The notes beneath the pieces were generated by a model. It searched no databases, was not told the origin of the DNA, and was given only the letters and a program-made list of their open reading frames with translations. DNA of 64,000 nt from Altererythrobacter sp. ZODW24 (GTDB taxonomy: Bacteria; Pseudomonadota; Alphaproteobacteria; Sphingomonadales; Sphingomonadaceae): the NCBI RefSeq assembly GCF_003344885.1, contig NZ_CP031155.1:1516001-1580000 (forward strand). The letters are read 5' to 3'. Positions 18,211-26,597 of this stretch are shown piece after piece; the stretch's first letter is position 1; every line of letters begins with the position of its first letter. Both the position numbers and the translations under genes were made by a program.

Positions 18211-18926
18211 ATCGCGGCCTCCAGCAATCTGGCGTAGCTACCTTCGGCGCGCGCTCTGGCAGATGCGTTCGTTGCCGAAAGATAAAATTCGCTCATGCGA
18301 TCCTTGATCAGGTCCCGTTCCGGACTCGGCGACAGATGCTTCTTTGTAGTGCTGAAAATTTCTGCAACATCTTCCGGTGTGTCGGAGAAGCGCGCAAACT
18401 CGGTGCCAAATTTTTCGTTCAGAGCATCGACTACCTTGCCGAAATTTTTGGTCGTCGTCGCAAATTCCGAGACGATCAACGCGTCCCGCTGCCTCAGCAC
18501 AAAGTCATGATACTTCGCATAATATTCTGTCTTGTCCGTCACAAACCTCTGGATTGTCTGATCGCTCGAGGGGCGCGAGGCAAAATGGAGGGCAGCGAGC
18601 GACGTGATGGCTTTGTCCGGTTCACGAAAAAAGATGGCTGTAGGCAGGCCGTAACGAACAGCCAATGCAACTTGTGCAACGCGGTGTGCGTGGGTCGCAA
18701 TTGCCCATGCCTGAACACGGCGATTTGCAAAAACAAAGGCACGCTCGGCGAAGCTGTTACCGCAGCGCGGAAACCCTTCAAGCACGAGATCATGCTCCGG
18801 CGTTACCAGCTTGCGCAGAACGCGAGAATTCCTGAACCTGAAGACCTGAGTCAGATGCCAAAGGTCGGGCTGTGCATCGAGCGCATCGCCCATCCGGCGA
18901 CGCAGCGTATCACGGTCGAGCATCAA
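18207..18926 (-). CDS. Sulfotransferase-like P-loop protein (fourth of five)
   Basis: A 239-residue protein. LVLEGFPRCGNSFAERAF (residues 48-65) has the shape of a PAPS-binding loop with CGNS in place of the usual SGTT. AIFFREPDKAITSLAALHF (97-115) fits the 3'-phosphate segment with Arg101. The family is less certain than for the other four, but loop, spacing and length agree. Two alternative starts, adjacent ATGs at 18926 and 18923, differ by one residue. It is separated by 86 bases from the GT4 gene upstream and coupled to the polymerase downstream. Confidence 0.7.
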   Translation of the reverse strand: MMLDRDTLRRRMGDALDAQPDLWHLTQVFRFRNSRVLRKLVTPEHDLVLEGFPRCGNSFAERAFVFANRRVQAWAIATHAHRVAQVALAVRYGLPTAIFFREPDKAITSLAALHFASRPSSDQTIQRFVTDKTEYYAKYHDFVLRQRDALIVSEFATTTKNFGKVVDALNEKFGTEFARFSDTPEDVAEIFSTTKKHLSPSPERDLIKDRMSEFYLSATNASARARAEGSYARLLEAAI

Positions 18927-19012
18927 TCAAGCCCTTCCAGTCCACTTCCGGCAATCAAGCTTAACATCGACGTCTTTGACATTGGGAGCAATTGGCCTGC
19001 CATGAATGGGTT

Positions 19013-20203
19013 TCAGCTTTCCAGAGCCATAGCAGCTTTGAACATATCGCGACACGCCGCTATTGCTTCGTGATTGCTCCCTGCCGTTTTCACATATTCC
19101 GCGCAAGCCAAATGGCGCTCATGCATGGCCTCGTCGCCAAGCAGAGCCAGTTCATCGAGAGCTTGGGCAAATGGCGCCGTATTCTCCAGCGACAGGTCCC
19201 AGCCAACACCGCTATCTTCAAGATTCCGCCAAGGTGTCTGGTCGCTGATCACCGCGGGCAGTCCCGCCCCTAGCGCCTCGGAGATCGCATGGCCGAAGTT
19301 TTCACCTAACGATGGCAATAGGAAACAATCATACGCGGCCAGTATTTGGGGGATCGACGATGGTTCTACCGCACCTATCTCTCGCACAGATTTATCTGCA
19401 GGCAGCTCTGCTATCTGTTCTTCGCAAAGGCGCCAGTAATCTGCATCTTCTGACGGCCCGATAAGATCGAGACTGGCAGGTTGCTGCATGCCGGCCACCG
19501 CGCGAATTGCGAAGGTTATATTCTTCATCGGAGAAATCCGACCAAGGAGCGCAATCCGCAAGGGACTGCCAGCCTGTCGCGATTGCCAGTCTTTCACGGC
19601 AGGGTTGTCGGAATGGGCAATATTGGGGACAATCGCAATCTGCCCGCCACTTTTCGTAATAAAGCGCCGGCTCACTGCATTCTCGATGGCGGTGCGTTCA
19701 GCAGTCGCAGTGGCCTGCCACACCAGCCGGTTCAGCAAGCCAGAGGCCTTCAGCCCCGCAAGATACGCGCGTTTGGGCATTGCCTTGAGACCAAGGGCGC
19801 CCGGATTTAGCTGTCCCCTGACGGCGAGCACAGTAGGAATCCTTGCAATTCGCCCAAGGCGCCCGAGAGCCAAGACGCGGACCGGGAAATATGTGTCCAT
19901 CAGGCTATTAAGATAGAGAACGTCGGGCCCGGTTTCGGCAATAAGACTTTGCAAACGCGCCATTGTCACTGTCTCGGGCGGTAGGTAGATAACGCGACCC
20001 TTACCGACCGCTGTCCAGCGATCAGGCTCGACATCCGGATAGACCTCTTCGGCACGGAAATCGCGATCTAGTGTGACTATCCGGAAGTCAAATTCATCGC
20101 CGAGTGCCTCAACGAGATTGGAAAGCGTGCGCACAGGTCCGCCAGCGCGGTAGCCCGGCAGATATGTCCGGCAAAACACCATAATTATCGGGCGAAAACT
20201 CAT
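19013..20203 (-). CDS. Glycosyltransferase family 4 protein
   Basis: A 396-residue GT-B enzyme. The N-terminus has a glycine-rich acceptor loop (YLPGYRAGGPVRTLSNL) and the C-terminal half has the GT4 nucleotide-sugar site: LGRISPMKNITFAIRA and SLGENFGHAISEALGAGLP, where the EX7E motif is seen. It should transfer a sugar from a nucleotide donor to the lipid-linked repeat unit on the cytoplasmic face. The start overlaps the preceding GT stop by four bases. Donor specificity cannot be read. Confidence 0.9.
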   Translation of the reverse strand: MSFRPIIMVFCRTYLPGYRAGGPVRTLSNLVEALGDEFDFRIVTLDRDFRAEEVYPDVEPDRWTAVGKGRVIYLPPETVTMARLQSLIAETGPDVLYLNSLMDTYFPVRVLALGRLGRIARIPTVLAVRGQLNPGALGLKAMPKRAYLAGLKASGLLNRLVWQATATAERTAIENAVSRRFITKSGGQIAIVPNIAHSDNPAVKDWQSRQAGSPLRIALLGRISPMKNITFAIRAVAGMQQPASLDLIGPSEDADYWRLCEEQIAELPADKSVREIGAVEPSSIPQILAAYDCFLLPSLGENFGHAISEALGAGLPAVISDQTPWRNLEDSGVGWDLSLENTAPFAQALDELALLGDEAMHERHLACAEYVKTAGSNHEAIAACRDMFKAAMALES

Positions 20204-21195
20204 GATGAGGCCGCGACTCTGCGATAAAGTTCAGCATAGAGCCCGGCGATATGTTCAGGCGAATAGCGACTGACATTGATATCGCCGTCACGCACCAACT
20301 GAGCTCGCAAGTCCGGCTCTTCGATCACCTTCATCACGGCGCTGCGAATATCTTGTTCGCTGCTGGGATCAACCAGAATGGCTCCGTCACCCGCAACTTC
20401 AGGCATCGACGAGCAATTGCTGGTGATGACCGGGATTCCAGCCGATTGCGCTTCTAAAATTGGCAGGCCGAAGCCTTCTACCGTCGATGCAAACAGCAGT
20501 AGATCGCACCCGGCATAGAGGCCTGCTAGTTCAGCCTCGTCCAAATCGGCCGGATTGCTCCATTCGAGACCTGAACCGTCCAACACTTCATGTTGCCGTG
20601 CCGTCATCCTGCCGAGAATAACCAACTCGATATCGAGTCCCGCAAGAGCCGCAACATGACGGTCAAGGTTCTTGTTGGCTTTGGTCCCGACATGCAGAAT
20701 GCGTGGGCGTACTGCGTTAAATGGCTGCGATTTGCGATCCATTTGCGAGGTAAGCGGGTTCGGAATCGTCACCAGCTTCCCGTCATCGACCGAGATTACG
20801 CGGTGCAGCGCTGCGCGCGTGGCTTCCGAAATGACAACAATCTTTGCGCTTCTCCAAACAGGCAGGCGAAACCAGAACAGCCAAAGTAAGAAACGCTTGA
20901 TGCCGCTCGATCGCTCGAGGCTCTCGGTATCGTGGACGGTCAGAACAGTCCGCGAGGCGCCGAGAAAAAACGTCAGATAGTGCGCGTCGCCTGTGACATG
21001 ATTGACCGCGCCCTGTTCTTTCCAGGCGGCCATGGCATCGCGCAGCCTTGGGAGAACGCCCTTGCTGGGATGCTCACATGACCACACGCGTGCCTCAATA
21101 TCCTGCGGCAATGCACCGCGCACCGCCGCATAAAGACGTTCCATGCTGAACAGATGCGGGCGCGGATGGCGCAGGAAATGGGTGACACGCAACAT
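20200..21195 (-). CDS. Glycosyltransferase family 4 protein
   Basis: A 331-residue GT-B enzyme. Visible are ILHVGTKANKNLDRHVAAL (donor-domain first strand and loop) and ASTVEGFGLPILEAQSAGIP, the canonical EX7E motif near residues 245-262. The length is at the short end for GT4. Its ATG shares a base with the stop of the preceding GT gene (TAATG), and its stop overlaps the next one by four bases, so the three GT genes form a tightly coupled block. Likely role: extension of the repeat unit. Confidence 0.9.
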   Translation of the reverse strand: MLRVTHFLRHPRPHLFSMERLYAAVRGALPQDIEARVWSCEHPSKGVLPRLRDAMAAWKEQGAVNHVTGDAHYLTFFLGASRTVLTVHDTESLERSSGIKRFLLWLFWFRLPVWRSAKIVVISEATRAALHRVISVDDGKLVTIPNPLTSQMDRKSQPFNAVRPRILHVGTKANKNLDRHVAALAGLDIELVILGRMTARQHEVLDGSGLEWSNPADLDEAELAGLYAGCDLLLFASTVEGFGLPILEAQSAGIPVITSNCSSMPEVAGDGAILVDPSSEQDIRSAVMKVIEEPDLRAQLVRDGDINVSRYSPEHIAGLYAELYRRVAASS

Positions 21196-22394
21196 TATCG
21201 CCCGACTTCCAGCAACAAGTCGTTCCAGCGGGCAAATATCGCGTCGCGCGCCAACGACCGCTGGTGATAGCTGCGAACCCGTGCGCAGATTTCATCGCGG
21301 TGGTCCTGTGCGGCGATTGCGCGATACATTTGAGCCACTGCCTCCGGAGTGGCAGCTTCGGCCACTTCGCCGAGCCCTTCCGAACGCACCATTTGTGCAA
21401 GCTCGCTCTTGGATTCGACCACCAGTGCCAGCGGCACACCAAGGCCGAGGTAGGTGAATGTCTTCGACGGGTAAGAAACAGACACAACGCCTTCCGCCAA
21501 GGAAACCAATCCGGCATCGGCATCAGCGATGACATGCCGCGCCTCAGCATAGGGTAACAGATCGTGGAAAATCACGTTCCCAAGCCCCGCCGCAGCGGCT
21601 TTCAAGCCAGCTTCGGAATCGCCATTGCCAAGGAACATCAATTGAAAGTGCGGCAGCTCGCTTTCGACTATCTTTGCCGCTTCAACGAACAGACCAAGAT
21701 TCTGAAACCGGCCCAAATTTCCCGCGAAAATCAACCGCGTCGCACCTGCCTGCTTCAATGGCAGGCCTGACCTGCCGCCCTCGCTTGCAAAGCTCGCGAT
21801 TTCGAAATTATTGATAATCGCAATCTTGTCCCGAGCAGGCGGACGTGGGCGCGCCATAATGGTTGCCGCCATGTCGCCTGACAACACAACGATCCGCGCC
21901 GCGCGGCGCATGGTTTGCATGTCCAGCCACCGGAGCAGGCGGAACAGAAAACCGCGGCCCAACCGCGAGCCGCTGACCCGGGCAACTTCGGGATGAATAT
22001 CCTGTAAATGGTAGATGAACTGCTTCCCGCTCAACTGCGCGGCAAGCGACGCAGTCCAACCGGCGAAAACCGGTGGAAAGCTTGCTGCAGTCACGATCTC
22101 GGCACGGCTGAGAAGGACGTGGAAGAACAATTGGACGCAGTAAATTGCTACGTTCACACCGCGGATCAGCGGGCGTTCTTTCGCTTCCCTAAAGGTACGA
22201 ACGCGTTTGACGCTGAAGCCGTCAATTTCCTCAGCCGCGGCGGTGAGCCGTGCATCGGCAGCATAACTCGGCTGCCCAGCAAAGACCGATACGCCATGCT
22301 TGTCGGCCGCCATTGCCCCCGCAAGCGAACGCAACATGGCGCCATATGGCGGCGAATCTGGCCAGAAGTAGCGATGGGTGAATAGAATTTTCAC
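21195..22394 (-). CDS. Glycosyltransferase family 4 protein (WbuB-like)
   Basis: A 399-residue enzyme resembling WbuB-type GT4 transferases: it starts ILFTHRYFWPDSPPYGAMLR, has FIYHLQDIHPEVA in the acceptor domain and RLIFAGNLGRFQNLG in the donor domain. The usual EX7E is replaced by EGVVSVSYPSKTFTYLGLG, as in WbuB, where SYPSK binds the donor. WbuB transfers L-FucNAc in E. coli O26, which is notable because UDP-L-FucNAc synthesis genes lie at 27768-31072; the link is inference. It overlaps the phosphoglycosyltransferase stop by four bases. Confidence 0.88.
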   Translation of the reverse strand: MKILFTHRYFWPDSPPYGAMLRSLAGAMAADKHGVSVFAGQPSYAADARLTAAAEEIDGFSVKRVRTFREAKERPLIRGVNVAIYCVQLFFHVLLSRAEIVTAASFPPVFAGWTASLAAQLSGKQFIYHLQDIHPEVARVSGSRLGRGFLFRLLRWLDMQTMRRAARIVVLSGDMAATIMARPRPPARDKIAIINNFEIASFASEGGRSGLPLKQAGATRLIFAGNLGRFQNLGLFVEAAKIVESELPHFQLMFLGNGDSEAGLKAAAAGLGNVIFHDLLPYAEARHVIADADAGLVSLAEGVVSVSYPSKTFTYLGLGVPLALVVESKSELAQMVRSEGLGEVAEAATPEAVAQMYRAIAAQDHRDEICARVRSYHQRSLARDAIFARWNDLLLEVGR

Positions 22395-23074
22395 ACCGCA
22401 CCGACGTCCATGTCGCTAAAGTCGAACCAAGGCTCTGCTTGGTCGGCTTCGCGCGGAAGAGGGAAGTTGCGCCGGCCGATCACGATTGCGATGATTACTG
22501 CTGCTGTCCGCACCATCACACCAACATCGCTAAGCAGCGTCCGGTGCTCCAGATAGGCGCGCTCAAGCGCGAGCTTTGGCTGCAAGACATGGTCACGGTA
22601 ACTGCCCTCCGGATCATCATCAGACAGCAACGCATTGGCATGCGTATAGCCGAATATCGCGCCCGGGCTGGTTACGCCGGGTCGGATCGCGAGCGTCTCC
22701 TTCATCCAAGGGGTGTAATCACGCTCGACGATTACAACGGATTCTGGCCTTGGCCCAACAATCGCCATTTCACCGCGAATTACATTGAGGAGTTGGGGCA
22801 ACTCATCGATCTTACTGCCGCGCAAAAATCGTGCGAGCGGAAAGACACGCGTATCGCCAGGCGCCGTAATCTCGGATCCAGCCTCTTGCCGGATATGCAT
22901 GGTGCGGAATTTGTACATTCCGTATGGCTGCCCGTTCAGGCCCATCCGCTGGGCGCTATACAGCACCGGACCTGGAGAGGAGAGTTTGATCCCGAGCGCG
23001 GCAAGCACCGACAACGGCAAAGTCAGTACTAGGACCACCGCAGCTATAACAATGTCGAGCAGCCGGCTTATCAT
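22391..23074 (-). CDS. Initiating sugar phosphotransferase (PglC/WcaJ C-terminal type)
   Basis: A 227-residue monotopic phosphoglycosyltransferase with one N-terminal membrane helix (about residues 8-28). Conserved elements are SSPGPVLYSAQRMGLNGQPY, YKFRTMH, SKIDELPQLLNVIRGEMAIV and GPRPES; the DE of KIDELPQ is the catalytic dyad. It transfers a sugar 1-phosphate to undecaprenyl phosphate and so starts the repeat unit. It is the short PglC-type form lacking the four extra helices of WcaJ/WbaP. It lies two bases after the DegT aminotransferase gene, suggesting the aminotransferase makes its donor sugar. The C-terminal tail (about 150-227) is longer than in PglC. Confidence 0.92.
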   Translation of the reverse strand: MISRLLDIVIAAVVLVLTLPLSVLAALGIKLSSPGPVLYSAQRMGLNGQPYGMYKFRTMHIRQEAGSEITAPGDTRVFPLARFLRGSKIDELPQLLNVIRGEMAIVGPRPESVVIVERDYTPWMKETLAIRPGVTSPGAIFGYTHANALLSDDDPEGSYRDHVLQPKLALERAYLEHRTLLSDVGVMVRTAAVIIAIVIGRRNFPLPREADQAEPWFDFSDMDVGAV

Positions 23075-23076
23075 GA

Positions 23077-24234
23077 TCAGGCCGACATGATCTCACGCAC
23101 TGCGGCAATCACTATGTCCTGTTCTTCGTTACTCATAGCCATGAAGAGCGGCAGACTGACACAGCTCGACCCAATCGCTTCGGAGTTGGGAAAGTCTGCT
23201 TTCTCAAGACCGCAACTTTCGCGCCAATAGCTCATCGAATGCAGAGGCGTGTAATGGACCGATGTGCCGATATTGCGATCCTGCAATCCTGCAATCAATC
23301 TGTCCCGGTCGACCGGCGAGGCATCGGTTGTGCGGACGATATAGAGATGCCTGCTATGCTGATCACCGCTCGGGGCAGACGCTGGCAAGATAAGAGGCAA
23401 GTCCGCAAACGCCGCGTCAAAGCGCGCGCATAACTCGGTCCGGCGGTCCAAAAACTCAGGCACACGCCGTAACTGGTGCAAGCCCAGAGCGGCGGCAATG
23501 TCAGTCATATTGTACTTAAAACCGGGTGCGACGATATCATAGCGCCAACTGGCTTTGGTGTCTGTGAACCGGTTGAAGACATCGCGGCTGATGCCGTGCA
23601 GGCGCATGGTTCTTGCCCGCGCGGCGATCTCCGGGTTGCGGGTAACCAACATCCCGCCCTCGCCCGTAGTCATCGTCTTGTTGGCGTAGAAGCTGAACGC
23701 CGTCACATCGGCATCCCCTGTACCGATCGATACGCCATTTTGCGCCGCTGGCAGTGCATGCGCGGCGTCATCGACAACTTTGATACCGTGCTGTTTGGCG
23801 AGGCTGCACATGCCTTCCATATCGCAAGGCAATCCGGCGAAATGCACAGGCATGACGGCCTTTGTACGCGGGGTAATTGCTGCCTCCACCTGATCAGGGC
23901 GGATGTTGAAAGTGGCGAGATCACAATCGATGAAAACCGGCTGCGCGCCCATATACCGGATCACTTCGGCGGTGGCGGTGAAAGTATAGCTGGGCACGAT
24001 GACTTCATCGCCGGGACCTATTTCCAATGCCTCGAGAGCCAAATGCATCGCCGCCGTCGCGCTGTTCACAGCGACTGCGTGTAGGTCGCCGCCAAGAAAC
24101 TCGGCAAAGTCTTTCTCAAATTGCATTGTCTTGGGGCCAGTGGTCAGCCAGCCGCTGCGAAGGCTATCGACGACTTCGGCTATCTCGGCTTCGCCGATAG
24201 ACGGACGAAAAAATGGAACCATTTGCCCGCTCAC
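23077..24234 (-). CDS. DegT/DnrJ/EryC1/StrS family aminotransferase (PglE-like)
   Basis: A 385-residue PLP enzyme of the sugar aminotransferase family. The PLP lysine is Lys186 in SFYANKTMTTGEGG, and VVDDAAHA (153-160) supplies the aspartate to the pyridine nitrogen. The N-terminus PFFRPSIGEAEIAEV and LRSGWLTTGPKTMQFE match the PglE/PseC-type 4-aminotransferases that act on UDP-4-keto-6-deoxy-HexNAc. The product of the dehydratase at 3009 would be its substrate. The dedicated acetyltransferase of the bacillosamine route (PglD) is not present next to it. It is coupled to the upstream sulfotransferase (ATGA) and precedes the phosphoglycosyltransferase by two bases. Confidence 0.92.
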   Translation of the reverse strand: MSGQMVPFFRPSIGEAEIAEVVDSLRSGWLTTGPKTMQFEKDFAEFLGGDLHAVAVNSATAAMHLALEALEIGPGDEVIVPSYTFTATAEVIRYMGAQPVFIDCDLATFNIRPDQVEAAITPRTKAVMPVHFAGLPCDMEGMCSLAKQHGIKVVDDAAHALPAAQNGVSIGTGDADVTAFSFYANKTMTTGEGGMLVTRNPEIAARARTMRLHGISRDVFNRFTDTKASWRYDIVAPGFKYNMTDIAAALGLHQLRRVPEFLDRRTELCARFDAAFADLPLILPASAPSGDQHSRHLYIVRTTDASPVDRDRLIAGLQDRNIGTSVHYTPLHSMSYWRESCGLEKADFPNSEAIGSSCVSLPLFMAMSNEEQDIVIAAVREIMSA

Positions 24235-25124
24235 TGTGCTGACTCTAACGTGTTTCCGTAGTTTAACTTAACCAACAAAGGTTCAATTTCTCGCATCATT
24301 TCCGCCTGTTGTTCCGCGCTCATGGATTCGCGCCACTTTTCTGCGGTGCTTCGGTCGACTTTGCTCATATGCCGCGCTGCAACTGCATCAACATCCGGCA
24401 AGCCGCAGAAATCGCAAAGCCGCCTAATCTCTGTATCGCCATCGACGAGCTCTTCATAACGCACTGTACAAACACGATCAGGGTCGACTTCTTGCAGATG
24501 ATTTTGCGCCATTGCGACTGAAGCAGCCCATTGTTTCGCGCTGATAGTGGTTACGCTGGCACCGGCTGCAAGGTCGTCATCGATGCCGGGATAGCGTGGG
24601 CCCCAAACTTTACCTCCGCCGCGCCCAGAGCCGAGGCCGGCAAAGTAGTTCTTGGCAAACCACAACACATAACTCGCATTGCGTAGCGGCATGCCGCGCA
24701 GCTTTTCGATCAAACGACCCCAATTCGGGGGCTCACTCCATTGCCGGGAGGCACTTTCGGTCACCGAACGGCCATCACGCAAGAGATGGATATAGAGGGC
24801 ATCTGGATAGACCGCGTCGACGAAGGGCAGCCGGAGGCTGTTGCCCACCGTTTTCTCGAGAAGCACGGATGCGCCCGGCGTGCCGGCACCCGCGAGGCGT
24901 TCAATCTGGGCGCGAATGAACTTGCGTACCTTGCCTGTCGCACATTCAGGCGGAATGGCATCGTCAGGCCATGTTTCGTTATAGGCCCGCCAGATGTAGT
25001 TGATATCGTAAGGCACCTTGCAGGCAGCATCGCTCGAGCCGAGAATGTCGCGAAGGTATTTAGTACCGGAACGGGCGGCCCCGATAATGATAACCGGCCT
25101 TACTGTGGGACTGTCATGTGACAT
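24231..25124 (-). CDS. Sulfotransferase family protein (fifth of five)
   Basis: A 297-residue sulfotransferase. The PAPS loop is IIIGAARSGTKYLRDIL (residues 12-28) and the 3'-phosphate segment is IHLLRDGRSVTESASRQW. VRYEELVDGDTEIRRLCDF is the later conserved element of Sulfotransfer_3 proteins. It is the first gene of the ten-gene minus-strand operon, coupled to the DegT gene by ATGA, so a sulfotransferase is the promoter-proximal product of the assembly operon. The acceptor is unknown. About 130 bases separate it from the divergent DUF1800 gene and should contain both promoters; I could not place them. Confidence 0.87.
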   Translation of the reverse strand: MSHDSPTVRPVIIIGAARSGTKYLRDILGSSDAACKVPYDINYIWRAYNETWPDDAIPPECATGKVRKFIRAQIERLAGAGTPGASVLLEKTVGNSLRLPFVDAVYPDALYIHLLRDGRSVTESASRQWSEPPNWGRLIEKLRGMPLRNASYVLWFAKNYFAGLGSGRGGGKVWGPRYPGIDDDLAAGASVTTISAKQWAASVAMAQNHLQEVDPDRVCTVRYEELVDGDTEIRRLCDFCGLPDVDAVAARHMSKVDRSTAEKWRESMSAEQQAEMMREIEPLLVKLNYGNTLESAQ

Positions 25125-25253
25125 GGCGCTGCCCTTTAGCGTAAATTCCCTTCGGGGCGATAGCGAAACGTTACTTTGGCCGCCTCAAAACCTGTTCAGG
25201 CGCAGAAAAGGTAATGGCTGCCATAATCTCCCCTCAATGTGTAAAGCTACAGA

Positions 25254-26597
25254 ATGACCCTGCTGCATGATCAGCTTACCGCGCATAATCGGTTCGGTTT
25301 CGGCTTGGCGCCGGGCGAGGCACCCGCGCAGGATCCGCGCGACTGGCTGCGCAGCCAGGTCGGCCGTTTCGATCCAAAACCGGCAAGCCTTAGCAGGGCA
25401 AAGGGTCCCGCTCCGCTTGATCTGCTGCTGGGTGAGACTGGCGCCGATAAGACAGAGCGGAAGAAATTCTACGACGCCTTTCGTGCACAAATTGCTGACC
25501 GCCTGGAAACCGCACGCCTGAGCGATACGCCCTTCATGGAACGGCTCGTCCATTTTTGGAGCAACCATTTCGCTGTCTCGGCCGACAAGCGGGCGACTGC
25601 CGCACTATCCGCGGGCTTTGAGTTCGAGGGCATCCGCCCGCATATTACCGGCAAATTCATCGACCTGCTCGAATCCGCAGCAACCCATCCAGCAATGCTG
25701 CTCTATCTCGATCAGTCACGCTCAATCGGGCCAAACAGTTCGGTTGGCAGGAGTCGCGCCGACAGGCAGCGTCGCAATTCCGGGCTCAACGAGAATCTCG
25801 CCCGCGAAATTCTCGAATTGCATTCAATGGGTGTCCGGTCAGGCTATTCTCAGGATGATATCGAGGAATTGGCGCGCGCGCTTACAGGATACACTGTTGC
25901 AAGCATGCGAGGCGGCCCGGCAAATACTGCAGCTGCGGGCTCGTTCGTGTTCGTCCCGGCCCGGCATGAACCGGGTACCCGCCGCTTACTAGGCAAGAGG
26001 TTCCCGCAGGCCGGGCGCGATCAGGCAAGGCAAATGCTGCAAGAAATTGCTCGGCAGCCCGCGACTGCCGAATTTATTGCTACAAAGCTTGCCAGACATT
26101 TCATCGCTGACAATCCTCCGGCTGCAAGCATTGCTCGTATCGCGACCGCTTTTCGCGGCTCAGACGGAGATTTGCCTACAGTTTACCGCGCGCTGATCAA
26201 TGAAGAGGCGGCGTGGCGACCAGCCAAAGCGAAGTTCAAGCAGCCTTGGGAATGGACGGTGTCCGCCATGCGAAGCGGCGGGATATCAGCGCAGGAACCA
26301 CGGTTTCTGGCGCGCATGTTACAGGGCCTCGGGCAAAAGATTTGGGCCCCTGGTTCCCCGGCTGGCTTTCCCGATGAAGAAGCACGGTGGCTTGCGCCGG
26401 ACGCGCTAATCAGGCGTGCCGATGCGGCACTGCAATTGGCCACCCGCCACCCGGGTGCGCTTGATGCCCGGATGATCGCTGATCACGCGTTTCAGGGCGA
26501 ATTGGCGGATGACAGCAGGGGAGCAATCGCGGGAGCGAGTGACCCGGATCAGGCCTTCGCTCTCTTTGCGATGAGCCCGGAGTTCTTATGGCGATGA
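25254..26597 (+). CDS. DUF1800 domain-containing protein
   Basis: A 447-residue protein of the DUF1800 family (PF08811), of unknown biochemical function. The hallmark segments are present: an N-terminal HNRFGFGLAPGE, ERLVHFWSNHFAVS near residue 100, NENLAREILELHSMGV near 180 and LARALTGYTV. No signal peptide is obvious at this start. Family members nearly always sit beside a DUF1501 gene, as here, where the two overlap by ten bases. The pair sits inside the polysaccharide region between a sulfotransferase and the UDP-FucNAc genes. The family is helical and predicted to be exported in some bacteria. Confidence 0.9.
   Translation: MTLLHDQLTAHNRFGFGLAPGEAPAQDPRDWLRSQVGRFDPKPASLSRAKGPAPLDLLLGETGADKTERKKFYDAFRAQIADRLETARLSDTPFMERLVHFWSNHFAVSADKRATAALSAGFEFEGIRPHITGKFIDLLESAATHPAMLLYLDQSRSIGPNSSVGRSRADRQRRNSGLNENLAREILELHSMGVRSGYSQDDIEELARALTGYTVASMRGGPANTAAAGSFVFVPARHEPGTRRLLGKRFPQAGRDQARQMLQEIARQPATAEFIATKLARHFIADNPPAASIARIATAFRGSDGDLPTVYRALINEEAAWRPAKAKFKQPWEWTVSAMRSGGISAQEPRFLARMLQGLGQKIWAPGSPAGFPDEEARWLAPDALIRRADAALQLATRHPGALDARMIADHAFQGELADDSRGAIAGASDPDQAFALFAMSPEFLWR

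Noticed and set aside
18201-19073. Plus-strand frame of 290 codons opposite the fourth sulfotransferase
   Set aside because: Antisense to a protein with a sulfotransferase loop; no recognisable fold or start site.
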